From: Marinobacter sp. F3R08
Lineage (GTDB): Bacteria; Pseudomonadota; Gammaproteobacteria; Pseudomonadales; Oleiphilaceae
DNA length: 64,000 nt
Direction: 5' to 3'
Assembly: GCF_018860425.1 (NCBI RefSeq)
Contig: NZ_JAHKPI010000020.1
Span: 372,001-436,000, forward strand
The position numbers and the translations under genes were made by a program. Below, in pieces: positions 49,943 to 58,371 of this stretch. Position 1 is the first letter of the stretch; each line of letters begins with the position of its first letter. The notes under the pieces were generated by a model, which searched no databases, was not told the origin of the DNA, and worked only from the letters and a program-made list of their open reading frames with translations.

Positions 49943-50809
49943 TCAGAACAGGTTAATCGGTACTTTCAGGTAAACCTGACCGTTATCCTCGGCAGGTGGC
50001 ATTTCACCGGCCCTCATGTTGACCTGGACCGATGGCAGAATCAGCCGTGGCATATCCAGAGTGGCGTCCCGTTCGGTTCGCATTTTCACGAACTCCTCCT
50101 CCGAGATGCCTTCGTGGACATGAACATTGGCTTCGCGCTGCTCCGACACCGTGGTCATGTGCTGATATTCATCCCGGCCCGGCGCCTTGTAGTCGTGACA
50201 CAGGAAAATACGGGTTTCTGCCGGAAGCGACAGTACCTTCTGGATGGACTGGTACAGCGTGCGGGCGTCACCACCCGGGAAATCACAGCGGGCTGTGCCG
50301 TAATCGGGCATGAACAGGGTGTCGCCGACGAATGCGGCATCTTCAATGACATAGGTCAGGCAGGCAGGGGTGTGGCCGGGGGTGTGCAGCACCCGCCCTT
50401 CCAGGCCGCCAATGGCAAAGGTGTCGCCTTCCCTGAACAGTCGGTCGAACTGGCTGCCGTCGCGCTGGAATTCTGTTCCGGCGTTGAACGCCTTGCCAAA
50501 AATCTCCTGAACGTCCCGGATATGGGCACCAATACCGGTGTTGCCGCCCAGCTTATCGTGCAGGTAGGGCGCGGCCGACAGGTGATCAGCGTGTACGTGG
50601 GTTTCCAGAATCCACTCAACGGTCAGGCCATTGCCGCGGACATAGTCGATTATCTCATCGGCCGAGCGCACATCGGTGCGGCCGGCAGCGTAATCAAAAT
50701 CCAGAACCGAATCGAGAATGGCGCAGGCCTGGCTGTCCGGGTCACGCACCACATAACTGAAGGTGTTGGTGGGTTCATCAAAAAAATGTTGAACGATCGG
50801 GCTGCTCAT
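49943..50809 (-). CDS. Persulfide dioxygenase-like metallo-beta-lactamase (ETHE1/Blh type)
   Basis: 288 residues from ATG 50809, with a strong GAGGTGA five bases upstream. The HVHADH metal motif, HTPGHTPACL, FVGDTLFMPDYG and ARCDFPGGDA are the ETHE1/Blh signatures of iron-dependent glutathione persulfide dioxygenases that oxidise persulfide to sulfite. The C-terminal extra (LPSVQVNMRAGEMPPAEDNGQVYLKVP) is typical of bacterial Blh proteins. Paired with SulP in one operon. Confidence 0.87.
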   Translation of the reverse strand: MSSPIVQHFFDEPTNTFSYVVRDPDSQACAILDSVLDFDYAAGRTDVRSADEIIDYVRGNGLTVEWILETHVHADHLSAAPYLHDKLGGNTGIGAHIRDVQEIFGKAFNAGTEFQRDGSQFDRLFREGDTFAIGGLEGRVLHTPGHTPACLTYVIEDAAFVGDTLFMPDYGTARCDFPGGDARTLYQSIQKVLSLPAETRIFLCHDYKAPGRDEYQHMTTVSEQREANVHVHEGISEEEFVKMRTERDATLDMPRLILPSVQVNMRAGEMPPAEDNGQVYLKVPINLF

Positions 50810-50856
50810 CACGGTCACCTCTGATTGATCCAAATGCCACTTTAAGTATAAGCATA

Positions 50857-50868
50857 TACCATTTGGTA
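50857..50868. promoter_or_regulatory. AT-rich operator-like dyad ahead of the persulfide gene
   Basis: TACCATTTGGTA, a perfect 5+2+5 inverted repeat within an AT-rich stretch, about 50 bases before the ATG at 50809. On the minus strand it overlaps the start of a TATGCTTATACT stretch that holds a plausible -10. Such dyads upstream of Blh genes are bound by BigR/SqrR-type repressors; the regulator gene is not in the window. Confidence 0.4.
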
Positions 50869-50891
50869 ATATGAGGTGTAATGATCTTTTT

Positions 50892-52400
50892 TTATATGCG
50901 CAATGTTCCTGATGCATCGACGAAACAGTTTCTACCTGCCTCCTTGGCCAGATACAGCCGATGATCGGCCGCGGCAATAAGCGCATCGGGCGAAGCGGGG
51001 CAATCCACAAACTCGTCAATCCCGGCCACACCCGCGCTTGCCGTTACCTCTATGCCCGCGTCATCAAAAACGAACGCTTCCTCCTGTACGGCTTCCAGAA
51101 TGCGCTTTACGAAACGCCGCACATCGGTGCTTTCCAGCGCACTGAACACAACAATGAACTCTTCACCTCCAAAGCGAACCACCACATCCATTGAACGGGT
51201 ATGGCTGACCAGAATCGCAGCAAAGCGCTGAAGCACGTAATCACCGCCCAGATGCCCGATGGAGTCGTTTATGCTCTTGAAGTGATCAATATCGAATATG
51301 GCCAGAGCAAAGCGTTCACCACGGCGATTGCTTCGGGCCAGCATCTCATCCAGCCTTGGCATCAGATAACGACGGTTATGCAGACCGGTCAGCGGGTCGC
51401 GAATGGACTGACTCAGCAATTCTTCTTCCAGGCGATTACGCTCCAGCGCTCCGGACAACAGGCCCGAGACGATAATCAACAGATCGGCCTGATCGAGTCG
51501 CCAGGTTCTTCGCCGCATTGAGACAACGCCAAAGAATCCGGTCACCCGTCCGCGAACCCGAATGGGTACGGAAAACAGGGAAGATACCCCCTGTTCCTGA
51601 AGCCAGAGTCGTTCGGATTCCGCTTCCTCGGGCAACCTGTCTACATCCTCAATAAACACCACCCGACTGCCACTGACCATCCCCTCTATCTGTTTTCGCC
51701 ACCAGAGAAACTTCTCTGTCGATATCTGCGGCTGAGTATCAATCAGTCCTTCTACCCCATCCCTGCACCATTCATGGGTATTGGTCATGACGCCGTAGTC
51801 TTCGGAAAAGCTGAACAGAAAGGCACGGTCTACCTGGAAAAATTGCCCGATGGTTCTCAGCAGCTCATCAATGCACTGATCGATGGTGCCGAACCCCAGG
51901 TTGATGAATTCCGTGGAAAGGCGTGCAATCAGGCGCTGGAAACCCGCCTGAAAGGAGAACTCTGCCTCACTCTGGCGCAGGCTCTGCTCCAGGTTCTTGT
52001 AATGCTGGATATTGTGGAACTGGCCGTACCAGAGAGTACTGCCATCTGGCTGTCGCTCCGGCTCCGAGGTAACTTCAAACCACTCGTAACCGCCGCTCTG
52101 CAGCCTTACGCGAGCGCGATAGTTCCATACGCTCAAGGTTTCTGAAGACTCACGGATACTCTGCACGACGGCATCATAGTCTTCCGGATGGATCATCGAA
52201 AAAATTGGATCCGCGTTTTCATTCAGATCCGTGGGGGCGATACCGAAGAGCCCCTGCACATGCTCACTGATGTAGGGGCAGCGGTGAGACTCTCCGTCGG
52301 CGCTCAGCCAATAGATAAACAGGACGCCAGGAACGCCCGAGGCCAGCTTTTGAAAAAAGCTGGCATTCACCCCAATATCGGACCTTGCCGCCATGGACAC
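50892..52400 (-). CDS. PAS-GAF-GGDEF diguanylate cyclase
   Basis: 502 residues. PAS (~20-135), GAF (~160-330) and GGDEF (~335-495). The catalytic motif is VRFGGEEFIVV, a GGEEF variant that is active in most family members. No membrane helix. GGAGG lies 11 bases before the ATG. It should make c-di-GMP in response to a ligand bound by PAS or GAF; ligand unknown. Confidence 0.92.
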   Translation of the reverse strand: MSMAARSDIGVNASFFQKLASGVPGVLFIYWLSADGESHRCPYISEHVQGLFGIAPTDLNENADPIFSMIHPEDYDAVVQSIRESSETLSVWNYRARVRLQSGGYEWFEVTSEPERQPDGSTLWYGQFHNIQHYKNLEQSLRQSEAEFSFQAGFQRLIARLSTEFINLGFGTIDQCIDELLRTIGQFFQVDRAFLFSFSEDYGVMTNTHEWCRDGVEGLIDTQPQISTEKFLWWRKQIEGMVSGSRVVFIEDVDRLPEEAESERLWLQEQGVSSLFSVPIRVRGRVTGFFGVVSMRRRTWRLDQADLLIIVSGLLSGALERNRLEEELLSQSIRDPLTGLHNRRYLMPRLDEMLARSNRRGERFALAIFDIDHFKSINDSIGHLGGDYVLQRFAAILVSHTRSMDVVVRFGGEEFIVVFSALESTDVRRFVKRILEAVQEEAFVFDDAGIEVTASAGVAGIDEFVDCPASPDALIAAADHRLYLAKEAGRNCFVDASGTLRI

Positions 52401-52490
52401 CCTATCCTCCTGCCGGACGATTTCCCCCTTGCATCAATAAGAGTGTAGCCCAAGCTGACAGGAAGCGGGCTTCTTCCCGGAAACAGTAAT

Positions 52491-53111
52491 TCAGAGCGCT
52501 TGAAGGCGATTTCTGGCCTCTTCCCGCCGACCGGCATCGGCGACGCTCCGTCCGGTCCTGCCCGGCGCTTGCAATACTTTCTGAAGATAGGTTCTGGCCC
52601 TGCCCGTTTCACCCTGGTCCAGCAGAAAATCGCCAAAAAAGAAGTTCGCATCAAGACCATCAGGATTGATTGCAAGTGCCTTTTGCAGAAGTTCCCGCGC
52701 CTTGTCGTCATCGCCGAAACCCAATGGCCAACCGGGCACCTGGTAGTAGAGACTGCCCAATGAGGTATAGGCCGAACCCTCAAGGGTCTCTGGATCAATG
52801 GCTAATGCCGCCTCCAATGACTTCCGGGCCGCCTTGACCAGCCCCAACGCACCCAGGCCACCCTTGGCCCCCGCGTAGGTACTCAGGACGATACCTTGCC
52901 AGATCAGCGGTTCTGCCCGATCCGGATAGTGCGCGACGAACTGTTCCGCGACACCGGACAGCTTCTCAAAGGCTTCCTCTTTTTCATTGTCTGGCAGCTG
53001 ATACTGAATTTCCGCCCAACGATGCTGGATATCCGCCAGCTCACTTTCCAGCGCCCCAGCCCAGAGTGGCTGAGCAGCGAGGCAGAACACCAGCAGAAGC
53101 ACCCGTTTCAT
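52491..53111 (-). CDS. Secreted TPR-like repeat protein, last gene of the hemolysin-ligase operon
   Basis: 206 residues from ATG 53111, which overlaps the SDR stop as ATGA. N-terminal signal peptide (VLLLVFCLAAQPLWAGA). The rest consists of TPR-like helices with repeated ALAIDPETLEGSAYTSLGSLYYQ and ALAINPDGLDANFFFGDFLL units. Periplasmic scaffold or chaperone is the likely role. Its place at the end of the operon suggests it serves the pathway product; inference. Confidence 0.84.
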   Translation of the reverse strand: MKRVLLLVFCLAAQPLWAGALESELADIQHRWAEIQYQLPDNEKEEAFEKLSGVAEQFVAHYPDRAEPLIWQGIVLSTYAGAKGGLGALGLVKAARKSLEAALAIDPETLEGSAYTSLGSLYYQVPGWPLGFGDDDKARELLQKALAINPDGLDANFFFGDFLLDQGETGRARTYLQKVLQAPGRTGRSVADAGRREEARNRLQAL

Positions 53112-53890
53112 GACAACACCCCCGAATTCAGGAACCGCCGGATCACCGGCAATTGTTTCAGCATCGCCTTGTCGACCACCCTCGGGAGGATGCCGTTGAT
53201 CACCACAAACAGCTTCTCCGGCCATCCCAGGAAGCGCCGACGGTCGTCGTTCTCCATCGCGGCAAGAATCTGCGCAGCCACTGCTTCCGGCGCGTCCATG
53301 GTGTTACCGAGCGCCCGGTTCAGTTCGTTCACCGATTCCGGATTCATATCTGTGGCCGTAGCCCGGGGCGCCACATACACCACCTGTATCGGGGTATCGG
53401 CCAGCTCCCGCCGCAACGCCTCGGTGAACCCGCGCAGTCCGAACTTGCTCGCACAATAGGCCGTGTAACCGGGAAAACCGATACTGCCAAACGTGGAGCC
53501 CACAAAGATGAGAGCTCCCTGACCGGCCTTCTCGAATCGCGGTGCAAAATGCCGGGCCAACAGCATCGCTGACCGAAGATTGACGGTGATCTGGGCATCC
53601 AGTTCGCTGATGGCCATATTACCCACGCTGGCGAACCGGTTCTGGCCGGCACAATGGATCACCCCGTCGATATCCGGGTAAGCGTCGTTCAGGCGTACCA
53701 GCTGCTGATCGAGATCCGATGCCGCCAGATCCAGATGGACCGGGGACACCCCCTCACGGTGCCCAAGCCGCTCCGGATGCCGCGAGGCGACAATCACACG
53801 GGCACCGGCCATCACCAGCGGATCCACCAACGCCTTGCCAATGCCACCGGTGCCGCCCAACAACAGGAATACCCGGTCATGCAGCCTCAT
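53108..53890 (-). CDS. Short-chain dehydrogenase/reductase
   Basis: 260 residues from ATG 53890, overlapping the upstream stop by 14 bases. The Rossmann motif is LLLGGTGGIGKAL, the catalytic residues are Ser in IFVGSTFGS and the YTAYCASKFG Tyr/Lys pair. The NADP(H)-type Arg follows the second strand (VIVASRHPERLG). Substrate not predictable; in this operon it may reduce a carbonyl on an acyl or aldehyde intermediate. An upstream in-frame start exists but lies inside the previous gene. Confidence 0.9.
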   Translation of the reverse strand: MRLHDRVFLLLGGTGGIGKALVDPLVMAGARVIVASRHPERLGHREGVSPVHLDLAASDLDQQLVRLNDAYPDIDGVIHCAGQNRFASVGNMAISELDAQITVNLRSAMLLARHFAPRFEKAGQGALIFVGSTFGSIGFPGYTAYCASKFGLRGFTEALRRELADTPIQVVYVAPRATATDMNPESVNELNRALGNTMDAPEAVAAQILAAMENDDRRRFLGWPEKLFVVINGILPRVVDKAMLKQLPVIRRFLNSGVLS

Positions 53891-56063
53891 GACGCTGCTC
53901 CTTTTGATTGGCCGGCAGAGGAATGCTGTGCAGCATGTCGCCGTACAGTCGATAGACCATACGCGCAGCCTGGATAATCGCCTGCTGGTCATCGGGGTCG
54001 GTGATGTCATTCATCAGATTGCGGAAGAACTCGAAATGCTCCTGATCCAGGGCACCATGAGAATACAGGTAACTGAAGGCCTTATCCGGCAGGCCCAACT
54101 GTTTCTGGATGGCTTCGCCCAGCGGGGTTGCCAGTTCGATCGATGTGCCCTCAAGCACCTGAACCATACCGAAGAACGCCGCCGGGTTACCCCGATTGAT
54201 CCGGTCGTACAGGTACGCCACCATCAACTCGATTGAGGTATCCGGATCACCATGACGGATGGCTTCTTTGTCTTCGCCACAGGCTTCAAGATCATTCAGT
54301 ATCCATTCGTGGTGGCCGTATTCCTCCTCGATATATTCCACCAATGCCTTGCGAACAAATTCCAGGCGCTCCGGCAAGCGCCCGCCACAGGCCATCATCA
54401 GAGGCACGGTGTGCTTTACGTGATGGTAGGCCTGGGTCAGGAACCAGGTGTAGGCGGTTTGGTCAAAACGCCCCTCGCGAATAGCCTCAATCACCGGAGC
54501 ACCGGTAACATGGGCCCGGGCCTCGGCAGTCTCGGACTGCAGTCGGTCAAAAAATGCCATGAAAGATCCTCCTGGCGGGTTTGAAGAAGCGGTATGGGAA
54601 ACAGAAAGATGTGCAAAAATGGGGAAAGCACCTGCCAGCAGCGCTGGCAGATCGGCCTCGAACCGATCCCGCACGGGTCGACCGTTCGCGGTCACGTAGC
54701 CCTCGGCCTGAGTCAGTGGCTGACGACGGATGTACACCGCTGACAAACGGGCATAGTCCGGCAAACCAGCATTGAGCCTGGCGAGTCCTGCCCGCAGCTG
54801 CTCCGGTGAACGGCCATCCTGTACAACCAGCAACGCGGAAGGATTCGGCTCACCATCGCCAAACACCACCGCCTGACGAGCCCCTATGGCCTGAGTCAGT
54901 TCACTCTCCAGCCACTCGGGGCTGATATTGCGGCCAAAGCTGGTAATCAGAAGGTTCTTGGCGCGTCCGCTTACAGACAGGAATCCAGCCGGGTCCAGTG
55001 CGCCCAGGTCCCCGGTATCCAGCCACTCCTCACCGGCAGGTTCATCGCCGAGATAACCGAGGTGGGTGTTGCCGCGAACCAGAATGTGACCTCGGCTATC
55101 CACCCTCACCTGAACATGGGAAAGCGGTTTGCCTACCGCGCCCCCGCGCTCGCTTCCGGGCACGTTCAGAGCCACCACCGAACTGCACTCCGACAACCCA
55201 TACCCCTCATACAGGGGTAATCCGGCGGCGCGGCCCCGGGCCAGCAAATCCGATGAGACCCGGCCGCCGCCAACGGCCAGAAAACGCAGAGCATCACTGT
55301 TCAACTGCTGTTGTTCTGCGGCGGCCACCAGGGCCATCGCCAGTTCCGGCACCAGAATCAGCGAGTGCGGCTGGTGTTCGTGAATACCCTGCACCAGCCG
55401 ATCAAGCTCCAGGCCACTGCTGCCGGTCATGCCGAGACTCCCCAGGGGCGCGACGGTAACGGTGCTTCCCATCAGCAATGGCAGGTAGACTCCGGCGATG
55501 TTTTCCAGCAGGGTCGCCAGCGGCAGGATGCACAGGTGCCGTTCAAGCTCGACGCCGGCCAAATGCGCCTTCAGGGCGAGAGTGGTTGCTGTCATCTGCG
55601 CCACCGACAGGCACACACCCTTGGGCGTACCGGTACTGCCAGAAGTGAAGGTGATCTTCGCGGTCTGCTCCGGCATCCAGGCACCTGCGGCCGTAACCGG
55701 CAAGTGTCGCAACCACACATCGTGCCCCAGGTGTTCACCGCCCGTACTGGCATCGGCAGACAACAGACAGTCCAGACCCGCCCGCTCAGTGAGATGGGCA
55801 GTCTGGGCCTGCGAGAAAAACACCGGCACCGGTACACAGACCACATCCGCCAGTAAACAGGCCAGATCCGCGAGAATCCAGGCCACGGAATTGTCACCGC
55901 ACAAGCCGGCCCGGCGCACACCCCGTCGGGTGAGCTGATCGGCCAGAGCCCTTGCAGCCTCCATCATCCGGGCGTAGCTAAGGGCCGACTCCGGCCCCCG
56001 GAGCGCAGTGCGGGAAGGATGGATTGCCGCCTGACGTGCCAGCAGTTCAGGCAATGTGGCCAT
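53877..56063 (-). CDS. Fused AMP-forming ligase and heme-oxygenase-like diiron oxidase
   Basis: 728 residues from ATG 56063 (AGGAGG five bases upstream). Residues 1-501 are an ANL adenylation enzyme: P-loop FTSGSTGTPKG (139-149), YGLSECS, LDTGDLG and GRAKNLLITSFGRNISPEW. The A10 region reads EGYVTANGRPVR, with Arg where acyl-CoA ligases have the catalytic Lys. Residues 502-728 are TenA/heme-oxygenase-like: E-rich helix EEEYGHHEW (His584, His585), Glu638 in VLEGTS, then H-x3-D-x2-H (His669, Asp673, His676), the ligand spacing recalled for diiron oxidases such as CADD and SznF. An internal Shine-Dalgarno and ATG at the junction may also give a separate oxidase. It overlaps both neighbours. Confidence 0.86.
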   Translation of the reverse strand: MATLPELLARQAAIHPSRTALRGPESALSYARMMEAARALADQLTRRGVRRAGLCGDNSVAWILADLACLLADVVCVPVPVFFSQAQTAHLTERAGLDCLLSADASTGGEHLGHDVWLRHLPVTAAGAWMPEQTAKITFTSGSTGTPKGVCLSVAQMTATTLALKAHLAGVELERHLCILPLATLLENIAGVYLPLLMGSTVTVAPLGSLGMTGSSGLELDRLVQGIHEHQPHSLILVPELAMALVAAAEQQQLNSDALRFLAVGGGRVSSDLLARGRAAGLPLYEGYGLSECSSVVALNVPGSERGGAVGKPLSHVQVRVDSRGHILVRGNTHLGYLGDEPAGEEWLDTGDLGALDPAGFLSVSGRAKNLLITSFGRNISPEWLESELTQAIGARQAVVFGDGEPNPSALLVVQDGRSPEQLRAGLARLNAGLPDYARLSAVYIRRQPLTQAEGYVTANGRPVRDRFEADLPALLAGAFPIFAHLSVSHTASSNPPGGSFMAFFDRLQSETAEARAHVTGAPVIEAIREGRFDQTAYTWFLTQAYHHVKHTVPLMMACGGRLPERLEFVRKALVEYIEEEYGHHEWILNDLEACGEDKEAIRHGDPDTSIELMVAYLYDRINRGNPAAFFGMVQVLEGTSIELATPLGEAIQKQLGLPDKAFSYLYSHGALDQEHFEFFRNLMNDITDPDDQQAIIQAARMVYRLYGDMLHSIPLPANQKEQRHEAA
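54568..54573 (-). promoter_or_regulatory. Internal Shine-Dalgarno inside the ligase-oxidase frame
   Basis: AGGAGG on the minus strand, 7 bases before an in-frame ATG at 54560-54558 that begins MAFFDRLQSE, the natural N-terminus of a stand-alone TenA-like protein. It marks the old gene border and probably drives separate synthesis of the 227-residue oxidase. Confidence 0.7.
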
Positions 56064-56757
56064 AGGAACCTCCTGACATCGTCTTATCCTCGACACTCTC
56101 AGCCTCGACAGACTGAATCCGTCTGAGCAAACCGGCGCTCCGCAGAGCAGACATGCCATCAGCGACCCGGATCGCCATCACCACGGGATGATGGTCGTAG
56201 TATCGTCCCCAGCCGGCACCATCATCGGGCAATCGGGAAGGATCAGCCTTCGCCAGAACCTGTGTGGGAATGCCCAGCCGGTGAAAACTGTTGCGCAGCA
56301 GATCAGTGCCCGTGCACACCACCCAGTCATAGCCGGCGCTATCCAGCCAGACCGACAAAGAAGCAAACAGGAAGCGACTGACGCCGGCCTCAACGCCGGC
56401 GAGGTGCGCAATTTCTGCAATCCGGTGGCGCTCGACACCCGTTACCGGCATCACCGACTCCACCGGCACCGAGAGGTAGTCTTCAAGGAACAGCTTTTCC
56501 AGGGCTGCATTACGCACTCCCACCGCCGCCAGCAGGCTTCCTTGTGCGGTGGTCAGTGCCAGAAGCGCCGGTATACGTAGCGAAGGCTCCGCGCCGTAGG
56601 CGTGCAGGAAGCGGCGGCGAATAAAGTCCGCCACTGTCCCGGCCATTGGCGTATCCGGGCAGATCTCGTTGAACCAGCGACCGGCACAACGGATAACCGG
56701 AACCACCTCCCCGGAATCCGGGGGACAACTTGTGGACATCATCAACGGGTCTGTCAT
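56047..56757 (-). CDS. Thermostable hemolysin family protein (T_hemolysin, acyltransferase-like)
   Basis: 236 residues from ATG 56757 with GGAG seven bases upstream. The FIRRRFLHAYGAEPSLRIPALLAL start, GVRNAALEKLFLEDYLSVPVE core and later RLGIPTQVLAKADPSRL fit the Vibrio delta-VPH thermostable hemolysin family. These have a GNAT-like fold related to acyl-homoserine-lactone synthases, so a transferase acting on acyl groups is more likely than true hemolysis. It overlaps the ligase gene by 17 bases and leads the operon, downstream of the PmrA-like boxes. Confidence 0.85.
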   Translation of the reverse strand: MTDPLMMSTSCPPDSGEVVPVIRCAGRWFNEICPDTPMAGTVADFIRRRFLHAYGAEPSLRIPALLALTTAQGSLLAAVGVRNAALEKLFLEDYLSVPVESVMPVTGVERHRIAEIAHLAGVEAGVSRFLFASLSVWLDSAGYDWVVCTGTDLLRNSFHRLGIPTQVLAKADPSRLPDDGAGWGRYYDHHPVVMAIRVADGMSALRSAGLLRRIQSVEAESVEDKTMSGGSYGHIA

Positions 56758-56823
56758 GTGGGCTCTCCAGTTTGGCCCCTTTGCCGGGCGCTTTGATCAC
56801 GTATGCCAGATTAGGAGGGAAGT

Positions 56824-56840
56824 CTTAAATCAGCCTTAAG
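56824..56840. promoter_or_regulatory. PmrA-like box 1
   Basis: CTTAAA-TCAGC-CTTAAG, a direct repeat of the PmrA half-site with 5-base spacing, 67 bases ahead of the hemolysin-family start. Confidence 0.6.
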
Positions 56841-56856
56841 GTGGCGGGCGGAAAAC

Positions 56857-56873
56857 CTTAAGACGGCCTTAAG
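56857..56873. promoter_or_regulatory. PmrA-like box 2
   Basis: CTTAAG-ACGGC-CTTAAG, two perfect half-sites with 5-base spacing, 33 bases (three helical turns) from box 1. Confidence 0.65.
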
Positions 56874-56890
56874 GTTTTGCCACAGGGGCG

Positions 56891-56907
56891 ATTAAGACTT
56901 GCTTAAG
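56891..56907. promoter_or_regulatory. PmrA-like box 3
   Basis: ATTAAG-ACTTG-CTTAAG, a direct repeat with 5-base spacing, 34 bases from box 2 and about 70 bases ahead of gtrA. Confidence 0.6.
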
Positions 56908-56978
56908 AATGTCCGAGTAAGGTGCGCAACCATGGTCCGGAATCCTCCGGAAACGCCCGGGTGCTGAAGTGAGGCTGT

Positions 56979-57392
56979 ATGAGACTCCCGAATTTGCGGT
57001 CAGGTAGTTGGGACAGGTTGCCCCGTTTCCTGCTTGCCGGTGGCACGGCCACTCTTCTCCATTGGTCGGCCATGCTGATTCTGATCGGGTTCGGCGTGGC
57101 CGCCCTGCTCGCAACAACCATCGGAGCAACCCTCGGTCTGTTGGCGAACTATGTTGCCCAGCATCGCTATGCATTCTGCTCCGACCTGCCGCATCGAATC
57201 GCATTCCCGCGCTATCTCACTGGAGCAGGATTGAGCTGGGCCCTGAACCTGCTCGGTTTTTCTCTGCTGCTGGCGGCAGGTGTCGGCGTAGCCCCTGCCC
57301 AACTTGTTGCGACCGGCCTGGTTGCCTTTGCCAACTATCTCTTTGCCCGGAGGTTCGTGTTCCATGAAGAACAGACAATCAACGTTCAGTAA
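56979..57392 (+). CDS. GtrA family membrane protein
   Basis: 137 residues with four helices (~15-35, ~40-60, ~75-95, ~100-120). FLLAGGTATLLHWSAM and FANYLFARRFVF match GtrA, which flips lipid-linked sugars across the inner membrane for glycosylation of lipopolysaccharide or other envelope glycans. First gene of the plus-strand operon. No clear ribosome site directly before the ATG. Confidence 0.88.
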   Translation: MRLPNLRSGSWDRLPRFLLAGGTATLLHWSAMLILIGFGVAALLATTIGATLGLLANYVAQHRYAFCSDLPHRIAFPRYLTGAGLSWALNLLGFSLLLAAGVGVAPAQLVATGLVAFANYLFARRFVFHEEQTINVQ

Positions 57393-58371
57393 CCCGATGC
57401 TCAGCATCATCGTTCCGGTCCACAACGAGGCCGATGTTATCCCTACACTCCTGAAACGGCTGGATCTGGTATGCCGGCAACTGACAGGCAAGGTAGAGCT
57501 TCTGTTCGTGGACGATGGCAGCCATGACAATTCCGTTGCCCAACTACTTCGGGCAAGGCATCGCCAGCCCGGCATACGCGTGGTCCAGCTTTCTCGGAAT
57601 TTCGGCAAGGAAGCGGCGGTCACTGCCGGGCTGGAGAACGCCAGGGGCGATGCGGTGATACTGATGGACGCGGATCTGCAGGATCCTCCGGAACTGATAC
57701 CCGGCATGGTTCAGGCGTGGCAGAAAGGGGCCGATGTGGTGTTGATGAAGCGCCGCTCACGCGCAGGTGAGAGCTGGCTGAAGCGCATGACGGCGAGTGT
57801 GTTCTACCGTTTGATCAACCATATCAGTGACGCGTCAATACCGGTCGATACCGGGGATTTCCGGCTGATGAGCCGCCGCACGGTAGATGCCCTGAACCGG
57901 TTACCCGAGCGCAATCGCTACCTGAAAGGCATGTTCGCCTGGGTCGGCATGCCGACGGTGACTCTCGAATTCGATCGGGATCCGCGAGCGGCAGGCAAAA
58001 CCAAGTGGAACTACCTGAAACTCATGCATCTGGCCATGGAAGGCATCACGTCTTTCTCGACCCGCCCCCTGCGCCTTGCCCTCGTTCTCGGCCTGCTTGC
58101 CGCTGGCGCCGGCGGCCTTTTTGGCACCTGGGAAGTCCTCCGGGCCCTGATTCTGGGCATATCCACCCCAGGCTACGCCTCAATGATAGCGATGGTCACC
58201 TTCCTCTCTGGCGTCCAGCTACTCTGTGTCGGGCTACTGGGGGAATACGTAGGACGCATCTACATGGAAACCAAACAGCGGCCGGTCTTTATTGTTGCGG
58301 AAGACAGCGATGAGTTCGCCCAACCAATTCTGCCCCAACTGCGAGTGGCCGGTAATGACCAGAAACATTAA
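57364..58371 (+). CDS. GtrB/DPM1-type family 2 glycosyltransferase
   Basis: 335 residues from ATG 57364 (GGAGG ten bases upstream, inside gtrA). The GT-A domain has SIIVPVHNEADVI, FVDDGSHD, the metal motif MDADLQDPPE and FRLMSRR; two C-terminal membrane helices (~230-300) follow. It charges undecaprenyl phosphate with a sugar for later transfer. Related to ArnC. It overlaps gtrA by 29 bases and the next gene by 17. Confidence 0.9.
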   Translation: MKNRQSTFSNPMLSIIVPVHNEADVIPTLLKRLDLVCRQLTGKVELLFVDDGSHDNSVAQLLRARHRQPGIRVVQLSRNFGKEAAVTAGLENARGDAVILMDADLQDPPELIPGMVQAWQKGADVVLMKRRSRAGESWLKRMTASVFYRLINHISDASIPVDTGDFRLMSRRTVDALNRLPERNRYLKGMFAWVGMPTVTLEFDRDPRAAGKTKWNYLKLMHLAMEGITSFSTRPLRLALVLGLLAAGAGGLFGTWEVLRALILGISTPGYASMIAMVTFLSGVQLLCVGLLGEYVGRIYMETKQRPVFIVAEDSDEFAQPILPQLRVAGNDQKH

